The notes: generated from the sequence alone by a model not told the origin. Numbered from the stretch's first letter, positions 46,899-54,810 are shown. The stretch: 64,000 nt of DNA from Cellulomonas flavigena DSM 20109 (GCF_000092865.1 NC_014151.1:1488001-1552000), one strand, 5' to 3'. A program made the numbers and translations.

Positions 46899-47761
46899 GC
46901 GAACCTCCGCAGGAGCTGCTTCTCGACGAGCGCCACGACGGAGTCCGTGAGCTTGCCGATGAGGGCGAGCAGGACGATCGCGAGCAGGATCCGGTCGACG
47001 CGGCCGTTGTTCTGGGAGTCGGTGAGCAGGAAGCCCAGGCCCATCGACGCGGCGATGAGCTCGGCGGCGACGAGGAACAGCCACGCCTGCGCGAGCCCCA
47101 GCCGCAGGCCGGACATGACCGACGGGATCACCGCAGGCAGCTGCACCGAGCGGAACAGCTCGACGCCCCGCAACCCGAACGCGCGCCCGGCCTCGACGAG
47201 GTGCGGGTCGACGTGCCGCAGCGCGGCGGCGACCGTCGTGTAGACCGGGAAGAACGCACCGATCGCGACGAGCGTGATCTTCGACTCCTCGCCGATCTTC
47301 ATCCAGAGGATGAGCAGCGGGACCCACGCGAGCGACGGCACCGCACGGATCGCGGCGAGCGTCGGCGCCAGCAGCACGTCGCCGGCGCGCGACAGCCCGA
47401 CGAACGCCGCGACGGCCAGGGCGGCCAGCGCGCCGATCGCGAACCCGATCAGCACGCGCTGCACGGAGATCGCCACGTGCGTCTGCAGGTCGCCGCGCTC
47501 GGCGAGGTCGACGGCGGCACGCCACACCGACGCGGGCGCGGGGAGCTGGTAGGGCGGCACGAGGCCGCTCGTCGTGACGAGGTGCCAGACCGTCAGCAGC
47601 AGCAGCGGGAGCACCGCGCCGCCGACCACGCGCGTGCTGCGCCGGGACCAGAACGACGCGCTCGCGGGCCGGGTCGGGCCGCTGTCGTGGGGGTTCTGGT
47701 GGGGCAGCGGACGGCTCTCGGTGTCGGTGAGGACGGGCGCCGGGCCGGTCTCGTGGCTCAT
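46895..47761 (-). CDS. ssuC: ABC transporter permease, aliphatic sulfonate type
   Basis: A 288-residue permease with about six hydrophobic helices. The EAA loop is EAGRAFGLRGVELFRSVQLPAVIPSVMSGLRLGLAQAWLFLVAAE, the form seen in SsuC/TauC/NitT-type permeases. The N-terminal 40 residues are polar. It works with ssuB and ssuA in the same operon. Sulfonate is inferred from the nearby metY and the poly-cysteine leader; nitrate or bicarbonate members of the family cannot be fully excluded. Confidence 0.88.
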   Translation of the reverse strand: MSHETGPAPVLTDTESRPLPHQNPHDSGPTRPASASFWSRRSTRVVGGAVLPLLLLTVWHLVTTSGLVPPYQLPAPASVWRAAVDLAERGDLQTHVAISVQRVLIGFAIGALAALAVAAFVGLSRAGDVLLAPTLAAIRAVPSLAWVPLLILWMKIGEESKITLVAIGAFFPVYTTVAAALRHVDPHLVEAGRAFGLRGVELFRSVQLPAVIPSVMSGLRLGLAQAWLFLVAAELIAASMGLGFLLTDSQNNGRVDRILLAIVLLALIGKLTDSVVALVEKQLLRRFA

Positions 47762-47783
47762 GGGGAGGGCTCCTGGGGGGGAA

Positions 47784-47846
47784 CAGGGCGGTGGGTGGGG
47801 AAGGCAGGGCGGTGGGTCGGGAGGGCAGGGCGGTGGGGGAGGGGAG
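47784..47846 (-). repeat. Three-copy 21-bp tandem repeat in the ssuA-ssuC spacer
   Basis: CAGGGCGGTGGG recurs exactly every 21 bp (47784, 47805 and 47826), with variable G-rich tails between. It is transcribed as C-rich repeats in the operon mRNA ahead of ssuC. Confidence 0.85.
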
Positions 47847-47849
47847 GCC

Positions 47850-47881
47850 GGTGCCCCGCCGCGGACGGGCGGCGGGGCACC
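47850..47881 (-). terminator. Intra-operon hairpin after ssuA
   Basis: A perfect 12-bp stem (47850-47861 with 47870-47881) with an 8-nt loop lies 8 nt past the ssuA stop. In transporter operons such hairpins often attenuate downstream transcription or protect the binding-protein mRNA. Confidence 0.6.
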
Positions 47882-47889
47882 GCCTGCGG

Positions 47890-48939
47890 TCAGCCCGCGA
47901 TGTTCGCGGGATCGGCCTTCTCGGCGAACGTCGGCTCGAAGAGCTCGTCGAGCGCCTTGTCGATCGTGGCCTGGTCGGCGACGTCACCGGACTCGACGAA
48001 GATCGGGCCGACGACCTCGAGCACCTTGCGCTGCGCGTCACCGGGCACCGGGTCGACGCCGAGGTTGGTGCGCTCGACGATGACCTTCTCGGCGACGGCC
48101 GGGTCGATGCCGGCGACCTCGGCGAGGATCTCGACGACCTCCTCCGGGTTCTCCTCTGCCCACGCACGCGCCTTCTCGTACGCGTCGACCACGGCCTGCG
48201 CGAGGTCGGGGCTCTCCTCGAGGAAGTCCTCCGTGGCGTTGAGGAACCCGTAGGTGTTGAAGTCGATGTTGCGGTAGACGAGCTTCAGGCCCGACTCCGC
48301 CTCGCCCGCGGCCATGATCGGGTCGAGGCCCGACCACGCCTGGACCGAGCCCTGCTCGAGGGCCGTGCGCCCGTCGGCGTGCTGCAGGTTCTGGACCTCG
48401 ACGTCGGACAGGGCGACGCCGGCCTCCTCGAGCGACTGCAGGAGGAAGAAGTACGGGTCGGTGCCCTTGGTCGCGGCGACGGACGTGCCCGCGAGGTCCG
48501 CGACGGACGTGATGGCGGAGTCGCCGGGAACCACGATCGCGGCCCACTCGGGCTGCGAGTAGATGCCGATCGTGCGGATGGGCGAGCCGTTGGAGCGCGC
48601 GAGCAGCGCGGCCGAGCCGGCCGTCGAACCCACGTCGACCGCGCCGGCGCGCAGCGCCTCGTTGGCCTTGTTCGAGCCGGCCGACTGCACCCAGTTGACG
48701 GTCACGCCGTCGAGGGTCTCCTCGAGCCAGCCCTGGTCCTTGATGACCAGGCTCAGCGGGTTGTACGTCGCGAAGTCGACGTCGAGCGTGTCGGCGCTCC
48801 ACTCCGAGGCTGCGGCGTCGGAGCTGCCGGCGGGCTCGGCGGCCTCGGCATCGGCGTTCTCACCGGCGACGCAGCCGGTCAGCGCCAGGGCGGTCACGAG
48901 GGACAGTGCAGTGGCGGAGACGGCGGTGCGGATCCTCAT
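47890..48939 (-). CDS. ssuA: ABC transporter substrate-binding lipoprotein, sulfonate type
   Basis: A 349-residue lipoprotein with a lipobox ALTGC about residue 23. The fold is NMT1/SsuA-like: FATYNPLSLVIKDQGWLEE, SAGSNKANEALRAGAVDVGSTAGSAALLA, and SVAATKGTDPYFFLLQSLEEAG. It presents substrate to the SsuC/SsuB transporter from outside the membrane. ATG 48939 is chosen because it puts the basic MRIRT directly before the signal helix; another ATG five codons earlier is possible. It lies between ssuB and ssuC. Confidence 0.9.
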   Translation of the reverse strand: MRIRTAVSATALSLVTALALTGCVAGENADAEAAEPAGSSDAAASEWSADTLDVDFATYNPLSLVIKDQGWLEETLDGVTVNWVQSAGSNKANEALRAGAVDVGSTAGSAALLARSNGSPIRTIGIYSQPEWAAIVVPGDSAITSVADLAGTSVAATKGTDPYFFLLQSLEEAGVALSDVEVQNLQHADGRTALEQGSVQAWSGLDPIMAAGEAESGLKLVYRNIDFNTYGFLNATEDFLEESPDLAQAVVDAYEKARAWAEENPEEVVEILAEVAGIDPAVAEKVIVERTNLGVDPVPGDAQRKVLEVVGPIFVESGDVADQATIDKALDELFEPTFAEKADPANIAG

Positions 48940-48994
48940 CGTCGGTTCTCTCATCTCGGGGGAAGGGGCCGGGCGGCCCGGGTGGGGAGGGGGA

Positions 48995-49828
48995 TCAGAT
49001 GGACGGGTGGAGGTCGGGGTCCGTCGCGACGTGGTGCGTCGGGACGCCCAGGCCCTCGAGCAGCTCGGCCCGCAGCTCGGCGAGCCGGTGGTCGGCACGG
49101 TCGCGCGGCCGGGAGCCGGGGACGTCGATGACGCGCGCGACGGTCGATGTGCCCTCGGGGCACTTCGCGAGGTTGCGCAGCAGCAGGACGCGGTCCGCGA
49201 GGTACAGCGCCTCCTCGACGTCGTGCGTGACGAGCAGGACGGTGGTGGGCTCGGCGGCGTGCACCGTCAGCAGGAGGTCCTGCATGCGCAGGCGGGTGAG
49301 GGCGTCGAGCGCGCCGAACGGCTCGTCGAGCAGCAGGACGCCGGGGTTGCGCGCCAGGGCGCGGGCGAGCGACGCGCGCTGCGCCATGCCGCCGGACACC
49401 TGGCGTGGACGCAGCCCGGCGGACTCCTCGAGCCCGACGAGACGCAGCAGCTCGGCGACGCGCTCGCGGCCCGCGTCCTTCGGTGTGCCGCGCGGCAGGC
49501 CGAGGGCGACGTTGCCGGTGAGCGTGCGCCACGGCAGCAGGCGCGGCTCCTGGAACGCGACGGCCGTGCGCCGGTCGACGCCGCTGACGGGTGTGCCGTC
49601 GAGCAGGATGCGCCCGGAGTCGGGGGTGTCCAGGCCGCTGACCTGGCGCAGCAGCGTCGACTTGCCGCACCCGGACGGTCCGACGAGCGCGACGATCTCG
49701 CCGGCGCGCAGCTCGACGTCGACGCCGTGCAGCACCGTGCGGGTCCCGGCCGGTGTGGGGAACGTGCGGCGCACGGCGTCGAGCGAGACGGTGTGCGCGC
49801 GGCGGTCGGCGGTGGTGCTCTGGGTCAT
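48995..49828 (-). CDS. ssuB: ABC transporter ATPase, sulfonate type
   Basis: A 277-residue ATPase. It has Walker A GPSGCGKST, the Q-loop AVAFQEPRLLPWRTL, signature VSGGMAQR, Walker B LLLDEPFGALDALTR and switch VTHDVEEA, all as in SsuB/TauB/NrtD. The C-terminal 40 residues form a regulatory extension. ATG 49828 is the first codon of the operon's main cistrons and follows the poly-cysteine leader ORF by 102 bp. Confidence 0.92.
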   Translation of the reverse strand: MTQSTTADRRAHTVSLDAVRRTFPTPAGTRTVLHGVDVELRAGEIVALVGPSGCGKSTLLRQVSGLDTPDSGRILLDGTPVSGVDRRTAVAFQEPRLLPWRTLTGNVALGLPRGTPKDAGRERVAELLRLVGLEESAGLRPRQVSGGMAQRASLARALARNPGVLLLDEPFGALDALTRLRMQDLLLTVHAAEPTTVLLVTHDVEEALYLADRVLLLRNLAKCPEGTSTVARVIDVPGSRPRDRADHRLAELRAELLEGLGVPTHHVATDPDLHPSI

Positions 49829-49921
49829 GGGGGACGTCCGTAGGTCGGGCGTGGGCGTCCGGCGGGAGCCGGCGGCCACGGGGGCGGGCACCGGCGGCGA
49901 CCCGGTCGGGTCGGTGTGTGT

Positions 49922-49936
49922 CGCTGGGGGTCAGCG
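49922..49936 (-). promoter_or_regulatory. Hairpin at the leader stop codon (ssu attenuator candidate)
   Basis: CGCTG (49922-49926) and CAGCG (49932-49936) form a short stem whose 5' arm, on the minus strand, includes the leader ORF stop TGA. Ribosome position on the leader would open or allow this stem. Confidence 0.45.
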
Positions 49937-50023
49937 GGTGCCGGCGCAGGGCTGCATGGCGCAGCACGGGCAACAGCGGCACATGGTGGGGGAGATGACG
50001 CGGACGGGGCGGGCGACGAGCAT
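49931..50023 (-). CDS. Poly-cysteine leader peptide of the ssu-acsA-metY operon
   Basis: A 30-codon ORF with a near-ideal ribosome binding site (AGGAGG at 50035-50030, 6-nt spacer). The product has six cysteines in the run MCRCCPCCAMQPC, and no other feature suggests a folded protein. It lies between a good promoter and ssuB, in an operon for sulfur uptake and homocysteine synthesis. Cysteine-rich short ORFs ahead of sulfur genes are known in mycobacteria as cysteine-responsive attenuators: ribosomes stall when Cys-tRNA is low, and the downstream genes are then expressed. Function here is inferred from that architecture. Confidence 0.82.
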   Translation of the reverse strand: MLVARPVRVISPTMCRCCPCCAMQPCAGTR

Positions 50024-50059
50024 CGCGGGCCTCCTGTCAGCGTAGGGACAGCGGCGAGA

Positions 50060-50074
50060 TCTCAGGATGTGAGA
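50060..50074 (-). promoter_or_regulatory. Small inverted repeat in the ssu leader region
   Basis: TCTCA-N5-TGAGA lies in the untranslated leader between the predicted promoter and the poly-cysteine ORF. It could be a protein operator or an RNA stem; nothing in the sequence decides which. Confidence 0.3.
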
Positions 50075-50098
50075 CCTTCGGGACCACGTGTCGAGCAG

Positions 50099-50127
50099 AC
50101 CATAGCGGTACGGCTTCGTCCCGGCAA
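50099..50127 (-). promoter_or_regulatory. Promoter of the ssu operon
   Basis: On the minus strand, -35 TTGCCG (50127-50122) and -10 TATGGT (50104-50099) are separated by 17 nt. The predicted start is near 50092, giving a leader of about 70 nt before the poly-cysteine ORF. Confidence 0.55.
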
Positions 50128-50145
50128 TCACCGCCCGGACTGCGG

Positions 50146-52053
50146 TCAGCGGCGCGGTTGGATCTCGTGCACGATCCATGCCGCGTAGCCCTCGCGCCCG
50201 CCGCCCTCGCGCAGGTGGATCCCGTCGTCGTAGAACCACGGCAGGTTGGCCTCGGCCACCGACTTCCAGTCGAGCAGGCGGGCGTGCGGGTACTCGGGCA
50301 CGACGCGCGCGAACAGCTCGTTGTCGAACTGCTCCCAGGGTCGCGGCACGCGCACGTTGACGACGAACACGCGGCGGTCGACGGTCCCGGCCAGCAGCCG
50401 TCGCAGGTCCTCCTCCGCGACGGGCCCGTTGGTCCCGCCGTGCACGACCACCGTGTGACCGAGCGTCCCGGCGGCCGCCGCCTGCAGCACGAGGTCGGCC
50501 ATCTCGGCGAACTGCCGCGACACCACCGCGTCCGTCGCGACGCCGTGGGCGCCCAGCTCCGCCGCCGCCCCCAGCATCACCGAGTCCCCGACCGCGACGA
50601 CCGTGCCGACCTCGTCCACGGGCGTGGGGGTCGCGGTGGGGGTCGCGGCCGTGGTGCGGTCCTGCTGCGGGACGACCGACCCGATCGCGTCCGGTCCGGC
50701 CGGCGCCGTGACCTCCGGGCCCGGCGGCGCGGCGGTGACCTGGGGGGAGTCGGCGGGGGTCCGCACGACGGCGGTGCCGAGCAGCGCGACGCCCGTCGCG
50801 AGGCACGCGGTCACGGCGGCCGTCCGCACCACGAGGGACGCGCGCCCGGGCGCGGGTGTGCGCAGCCGCGCCACCAGTCGCCGCAGCGCACCCCGGCGCA
50901 CGGGGGTCTCGACCCACCGGTACGACGCCTCCGCCAGCAGCAGCGTGACGCCCGCACGGACCACCGGGGACGCCCACTCCGGCAGCGTGACGTCCTGGTC
51001 GGGCCGCATGAGCTGCAGGACGGGCCAGTGCCACAGGTAGATGCCGTACGACCGCTCGCCCAGCCACCGCAGCGGCTGCCGCGCGAGCGCCCGTCCCAGC
51101 AGACCGGCCGGGTCGGCTGCCGCGCCCACGAGCACGATCGCGAGCGCTGCGAACGCGGCGAACCCGCCCCGGTACAGCCCGGCCGAGTACGGGTCGACCA
51201 GCAGCACGCACGCCACCACGCCGGCGAGCGCCGCGACCCCGAGGACGTCGGTGACCCCGGCCTCGAAGCGCCGCACCGGGTCCCCGCGCTCCGTCGCCCA
51301 CGAGCCCGGTCGTCGCCACGTGCGCCACGGCTGCCACACGGTCGCTGCGGCGACGCCGAGGAGCAGACCCGTCGCGTGGGTGTCGGTGCCCACGTAGACG
51401 CGCGTCGGATCGTGCGGCACCGGCATCCCCGCGCGCGTGGCCAGCACGCCCATCGCCACCGCGGAGGCGACCGCGAGGCCGGCGGCCAGCAGTCCGACGT
51501 GCGTGCGGCGCGCCCGCAGCGCGAGCAGCGCCACCAGCGGCACCAGCAGGTAGAACTGCGCCTCGACGGCGAGGGTCCACAGGTGCCCGAGCAGCGGTGG
51601 GCGGCCGGCCAGCTCGAAGTACGAGCGGTCGGCGACCACCTGCCACCAGTTCGACGTGTACGTCAGCGCGGCGAGCAGGTCGCCCCGCAGCGACGCGAGC
51701 GCGTCGCGTGCGACGAGCAGCGCGGCACCCGACGCGGCCGCCAGCACCACCAGGAGCGCCGGGACGAGCCGTCGCACGCGCCGGGCGAGGTAGCGCCCCG
51801 TGCGGAACCGCCCGGTCGCCTCGACCTCGTCGAGCACGAGCGTCGCCATGAGGTAGCCGGACAGCACGAAGAACACGTCGACGCCGAGGAACCCGCCGCG
51901 CACCCACGGCACGCCCAGGTGGTAGAGCAGGACGGCGACGACCGCGAGCGCGCGCACGCCGTCGAGGCCGCGCAGGTGCGGCAGCGCGACGGGCGCGGGT
52001 GCGGCGGCGGGCCGGGCCGTCGGGCGTGCGACGACCTGCTCGACCACTGCCAC
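50146..52053 (-). CDS. Membrane acyltransferase with SGNH-like C-terminal domain (OafA type)
   Basis: A 635-residue protein. The N-terminal 380 residues are an acyltransferase-3 domain with about ten helices, starting with LRGLDGVRALAVVAVLLYHLG and FLGVDVFFVLSGYLMA. A proline/threonine linker leads to a C-terminal extracytoplasmic hydrolase-like domain (VVAVGDSVMLGAAAELG, then DDGIHLREGGGREGYAAW) with the SGNH Ser and Asp/His blocks. OafA-type proteins O-acetylate cell-surface polysaccharides. The acceptor is unknown. GTG 52053 follows AAGGGG. Confidence 0.9.
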   Translation of the reverse strand: MAVVEQVVARPTARPAAAPAPVALPHLRGLDGVRALAVVAVLLYHLGVPWVRGGFLGVDVFFVLSGYLMATLVLDEVEATGRFRTGRYLARRVRRLVPALLVVLAAASGAALLVARDALASLRGDLLAALTYTSNWWQVVADRSYFELAGRPPLLGHLWTLAVEAQFYLLVPLVALLALRARRTHVGLLAAGLAVASAVAMGVLATRAGMPVPHDPTRVYVGTDTHATGLLLGVAAATVWQPWRTWRRPGSWATERGDPVRRFEAGVTDVLGVAALAGVVACVLLVDPYSAGLYRGGFAAFAALAIVLVGAAADPAGLLGRALARQPLRWLGERSYGIYLWHWPVLQLMRPDQDVTLPEWASPVVRAGVTLLLAEASYRWVETPVRRGALRRLVARLRTPAPGRASLVVRTAAVTACLATGVALLGTAVVRTPADSPQVTAAPPGPEVTAPAGPDAIGSVVPQQDRTTAATPTATPTPVDEVGTVVAVGDSVMLGAAAELGAHGVATDAVVSRQFAEMADLVLQAAAAGTLGHTVVVHGGTNGPVAEEDLRRLLAGTVDRRVFVVNVRVPRPWEQFDNELFARVVPEYPHARLLDWKSVAEANLPWFYDDGIHLREGGGREGYAAWIVHEIQPRR

Positions 52054-52122
52054 TGCGACCCCTTGCGGACGTGCTCCGTGCGAACCGACGCGGCTCCTCC
52101 CCGGCGCGGCGTCCGGACCAGG

Positions 52123-53208
52123 CTAGGCCGGGTCGGGCGTGCGACGGTCGGCAGGTCCGGCGTCCGGACCAGGATCACCCCACAGGGCGGCGATCCGCGG
52201 CAGGGCGCGCGGGTCGGCCTGCGCGAGGACGGTCGTGACGGCCGTCGCGCGCCATGCCGGGAGCTGCGCGCGCAGGTCGGCCTCGGTGCCGACGAGGGCG
52301 ACGTCGCGCACGAGCTCGGTGGGGACCGCGGCCGTGGCACGCGCCTTGTCGCCCGCGAGGTAGTGCGCCTGGATCTCGTCGCACGCCGCGGCGTAGCCGA
52401 GGCGGTCGAGCACGTCGCGGTGGAAGTTGGCGCCCTTGGCCCCCATGCCGCCCGCGTACAGCGCGATGAACGGGCGCACGACGTCGGCCGCGGACTCGAC
52501 GTCGTCGCCCAGCACGACCGGCACGGTGGCGACGACCTCGAACTCCTCGGCCGGGCGGCGGGCCGCCGAGCGGCGCGCGAAGCCCTCGGCGAGCAGCTCG
52601 CGGTACGTGGCGTCCATGCGGGGGGAGTAGAACAGCGGCAGCCAGCCGTCGGCGATCTCGGCCGTCATCGCGATGTTGCGCGGCCCCTCGGCGGCGAGGT
52701 GGATCGGCAGGTCGGCGCGCAGGGGGTGGACGGTGGAGCGCAGCGCCTTGCCGAGGCCCGCGCCCTCGTCCGCGGGCAGCGGCAGGCGGTAGAACGCGCC
52801 GTCGTAGGTGACCGGCGCCTCGCGGGCGAGCACCTGGCGCACGACGTCGACGTACTCGCGGGTGCGGGCCAGCGGGCGCGGGTACGGCTGTCCGTACCAG
52901 CCCTCGACGACCTGCGGGCCCGACGCCCCGAGGCCGAGCACGAACCGCCCGCCCGAGAGGTGGTCGAGCGTGAGTGCCGCCATCGCGGCAGCCGTCGGGG
53001 TGCGCGCGGAGAGCTGCGCGATCGCCGTGCCGAGGCGCACGCGACGCGTTCCGGCGCCCCACCACGCGAGCGGCGTGAGCGCGTCGGACCCGTACGCCTC
53101 GGCCGTCCACACGGAGTCCAGCCCGAGCTCGTCCGCAGCCTGCACCGCCTGCGCCGCGCCGGGTGGGGGACCGGCCGACCAGTAGCCCGTGTGGTACCCG
53201 AGGCGCAT
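52123..53208 (-). CDS. LLM-class F420-dependent oxidoreductase
   Basis: A 361-residue luciferase-like TIM barrel protein. It has MRLGYHTGYW at the start, GLDSVWTAEAYGSDALTPLAWWGA, VRLGTAIAQLSARTPTAAAM, FVLGLGASGPQVVEGWYG and RDVALVGTEADLRAQL. The pattern is that of the actinobacterial F420-dependent class, though the cofactor (F420 or FMN) is inferred from kinship. The substrate is unknown. No operon partner is evident. Confidence 0.88.
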   Translation of the reverse strand: MRLGYHTGYWSAGPPPGAAQAVQAADELGLDSVWTAEAYGSDALTPLAWWGAGTRRVRLGTAIAQLSARTPTAAAMAALTLDHLSGGRFVLGLGASGPQVVEGWYGQPYPRPLARTREYVDVVRQVLAREAPVTYDGAFYRLPLPADEGAGLGKALRSTVHPLRADLPIHLAAEGPRNIAMTAEIADGWLPLFYSPRMDATYRELLAEGFARRSAARRPAEEFEVVATVPVVLGDDVESAADVVRPFIALYAGGMGAKGANFHRDVLDRLGYAAACDEIQAHYLAGDKARATAAVPTELVRDVALVGTEADLRAQLPAWRATAVTTVLAQADPRALPRIAALWGDPGPDAGPADRRTPDPA

Positions 53209-53259
53209 GCGTTGCTCCCTGTCGTCGTCGACGGTGCGCCGGGCGGCGCCCGCCCGACG

Positions 53260-54255
53260 TTACCGGGCGGTAGCGCCCCCACGGGTGCGGTCGGCGAGGG
53301 TGTTGAGGAGCGCGGCACCGGCCGCGGCGTCGTCGACGGTGACCACCGTGACGCGCCCGCCGGTGCGCTCGACCTCGATGCCCTCGCCTTTGCGCAGCAC
53401 GAACCCGACGCGCCCGCCCACGCCGATCCGGTAGCCCCACCCCCCGAACTCGCCGAAGGGATCGACCTGCGTGACGCGGGCCGCGACGACCTCGTCGAGC
53501 GGGACGCGCACGGACGGCCACCCCAGCGGGGAGCGGGCCACCAGACCGCGGGCGTCGACGGCGACCCGCAGGACGAGCATCGAGGCCATCAGCAGTCCCA
53601 GCAGGACCGCGACGACGAGCAGCGCGGGCGTGCGCAGGACGGCGGCCAGCGCCAGCTGGAGCACGATCGCCGACCCGGCGACCACGGCGCCCACCGGGCT
53701 GGTCACCGAGCGGCTCCACGCGGCGCGCTCGGTCGGTGCGAGTGTCGTGCGGGGGGCGTCCGGGTCCACCGGAGCGGCGGTCGGCTGCCGGGGGCTGCGC
53801 GGCACGAGCACCGCGACCACGGCACCGGCGAGGGCACCGGCGCCGAAGGCCCATGCGGCCACGCCGTCGATCCCGGGGGCCCGGGTGGCGTCGGCCAGGT
53901 CCAGCTGCACGGCCAGGCTGCCGAGGACGGCGACCGACATCAGCACCGCCGTCCCGCTCGCGACGCCCGCCGCGAGCCGCCGGGTGGCGGTGTCGCGCCC
54001 CACCCAGAAGGCCAGGGCCCACATCCCGGTCGCGAGCAGCGGGGCGAACAGCAGGGGGATCGCGACGGCGTCCTTGAGGGAGCCGAACGCGTCCGGCGCC
54101 CCCGAGGCGGTCCAGTGCACCGCGAGCGGGTCGGGCAGGCGGGGCGTCCACGAGACCGCCACGGCCACGGTCGCGAGCACCACGAACAGCGGCACCACGA
54201 GGGTCGTCACCGTCGTCGCGGTGCGGTGCGGGGGCGTGGGACGGGCGGTGGTCAT
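53260..54255 (-). CDS. DUF1648 membrane protein
   Basis: A 331-residue membrane protein with about six hydrophobic helices. The DUF1648 block LPDPLAVHWTASGAPDAFGS follows the first helix. The C-terminal part is a soluble PH-like region (VPLDEVVAARVTQVDPFGEFGGWGYR). Its ATG overlaps the stop of the GntR gene (ATGA at 54252-54255), so regulator and membrane protein are made together, as in YtrA-type cell-envelope stress operons. The function is unknown. Confidence 0.82.
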   Translation of the reverse strand: MTTARPTPPHRTATTVTTLVVPLFVVLATVAVAVSWTPRLPDPLAVHWTASGAPDAFGSLKDAVAIPLLFAPLLATGMWALAFWVGRDTATRRLAAGVASGTAVLMSVAVLGSLAVQLDLADATRAPGIDGVAAWAFGAGALAGAVVAVLVPRSPRQPTAAPVDPDAPRTTLAPTERAAWSRSVTSPVGAVVAGSAIVLQLALAAVLRTPALLVVAVLLGLLMASMLVLRVAVDARGLVARSPLGWPSVRVPLDEVVAARVTQVDPFGEFGGWGYRIGVGGRVGFVLRKGEGIEVERTGGRVTVVTVDDAAAGAALLNTLADRTRGGATAR

Positions 54256-54605
54256 CGCAGGGCCTCCTTGACGAGGGCGGTCACGGTCTCGGGGGCGACG
54301 CGCAGTCGCCGGGCGGTCGCGACGAGCGCGTCGACCGCGGTGCTCAGCTCGGCCAGGTCCGGTGCGGTGTCGGCCGTCACGACCGCGCCGCGCCCGCGCC
54401 GCAGCTCGATCAGCCCCTCGTCGCGCAGCTCCTGGTAGGCGTGCAGCACGGTGTGGAGGTTCATCTCGAGCGACGCCGCGAGCTCGCGCGCCGACGGCAG
54501 TCGCTCGCCGGCCTGCAGGTCGCCGTGGGCGACGGCAGTGCGCACCTGGGCCGCGAGCTGCACGTACAGCGGCTCGTCCGAGGTGGTGTCGATGCGGAAG
54601 AGCAT
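54252..54605 (-). CDS. GntR-family regulator, YtrA type
   Basis: A 117-residue repressor-like protein. The winged helix-turn-helix is IDTTSDEPLYVQLAAQVRTAV, then LPSARELAASLEMNLHTVLHAYQELRDEGLIELRRGRG, followed by a short helical tail rather than a large ligand domain, as in YtrA. It is the first gene of a two-gene operon with the DUF1648 protein. The start ATG has no Shine-Dalgarno sequence but a -10 box 6 nt upstream, so it is leaderless. A perfect palindrome lies over the promoter. Confidence 0.9.
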   Translation of the reverse strand: MLFRIDTTSDEPLYVQLAAQVRTAVAHGDLQAGERLPSARELAASLEMNLHTVLHAYQELRDEGLIELRRGRGAVVTADTAPDLAELSTAVDALVATARRLRVAPETVTALVKEALR

Positions 54606-54611
54606 GGCCGC

Positions 54612-54636
54612 AGTCTACTAGTTACACAACAACTAG
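54612..54636 (-). promoter_or_regulatory. Leaderless promoter and operator of the gntR operon
   Basis: On the minus strand the -10 TAGACT (54617-54612) is 6 nt before the ATG. Just upstream is a perfect palindrome CTAGTT-N7-AACTAG (54618-54636) in a locally AT-rich patch. It is the expected site for autorepression by the GntR protein. Confidence 0.65.
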
Positions 54637-54678
54637 AACAACAGCCGCCGCCACGAACCCTCCCCTCCCACCCCTACC

Positions 54679-54796
54679 CGCGAGCCGTCGATCGAGCCCG
54701 GCCCTGGGCCCGCGACCCGTCGATCGAGCCCGCCGTGGGCCCGCGACCCGTCGATCGAGCCCGCCGTGGACCCGCGACCCGTCGATCGGGCCCGGA
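54679..54796 (-). repeat. 31-bp tandem repeat, about 3.9 copies
   Basis: Units start at 54679 (32 bp, variant), 54711, 54742 and 54773 (partial). Each carries CCGTCGATCGAGCCC, with an internal TCGATCGA palindrome, and a GGGCCC or GGACCC step. The array lies in the gap after the cysE stop and upstream of the gntR promoter. It may act as a terminator for cysE. Confidence 0.9.
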
Positions 54797-54810
54797 CCGT
54801 CGACGCCGCG

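Noticed and set aside
44844..47243. A 799-codon plus-strand open frame
   Set aside because: It is antisense to acsA and ssuC, which have full family motifs. The reading is a compositional shadow.
47784..47846. 21-bp repeats as a CRISPR remnant
   Set aside because: The period is fixed with no unique spacers, and no cas genes are nearby. It is a simple tandem repeat.
50039..50044. TACGCT as the ssu operon -10 box
   Set aside because: A start 7 nt downstream would cut into the ribosome binding site of the leader ORF. The 17-nt-spaced pair at 50099-50127 is a better promoter.
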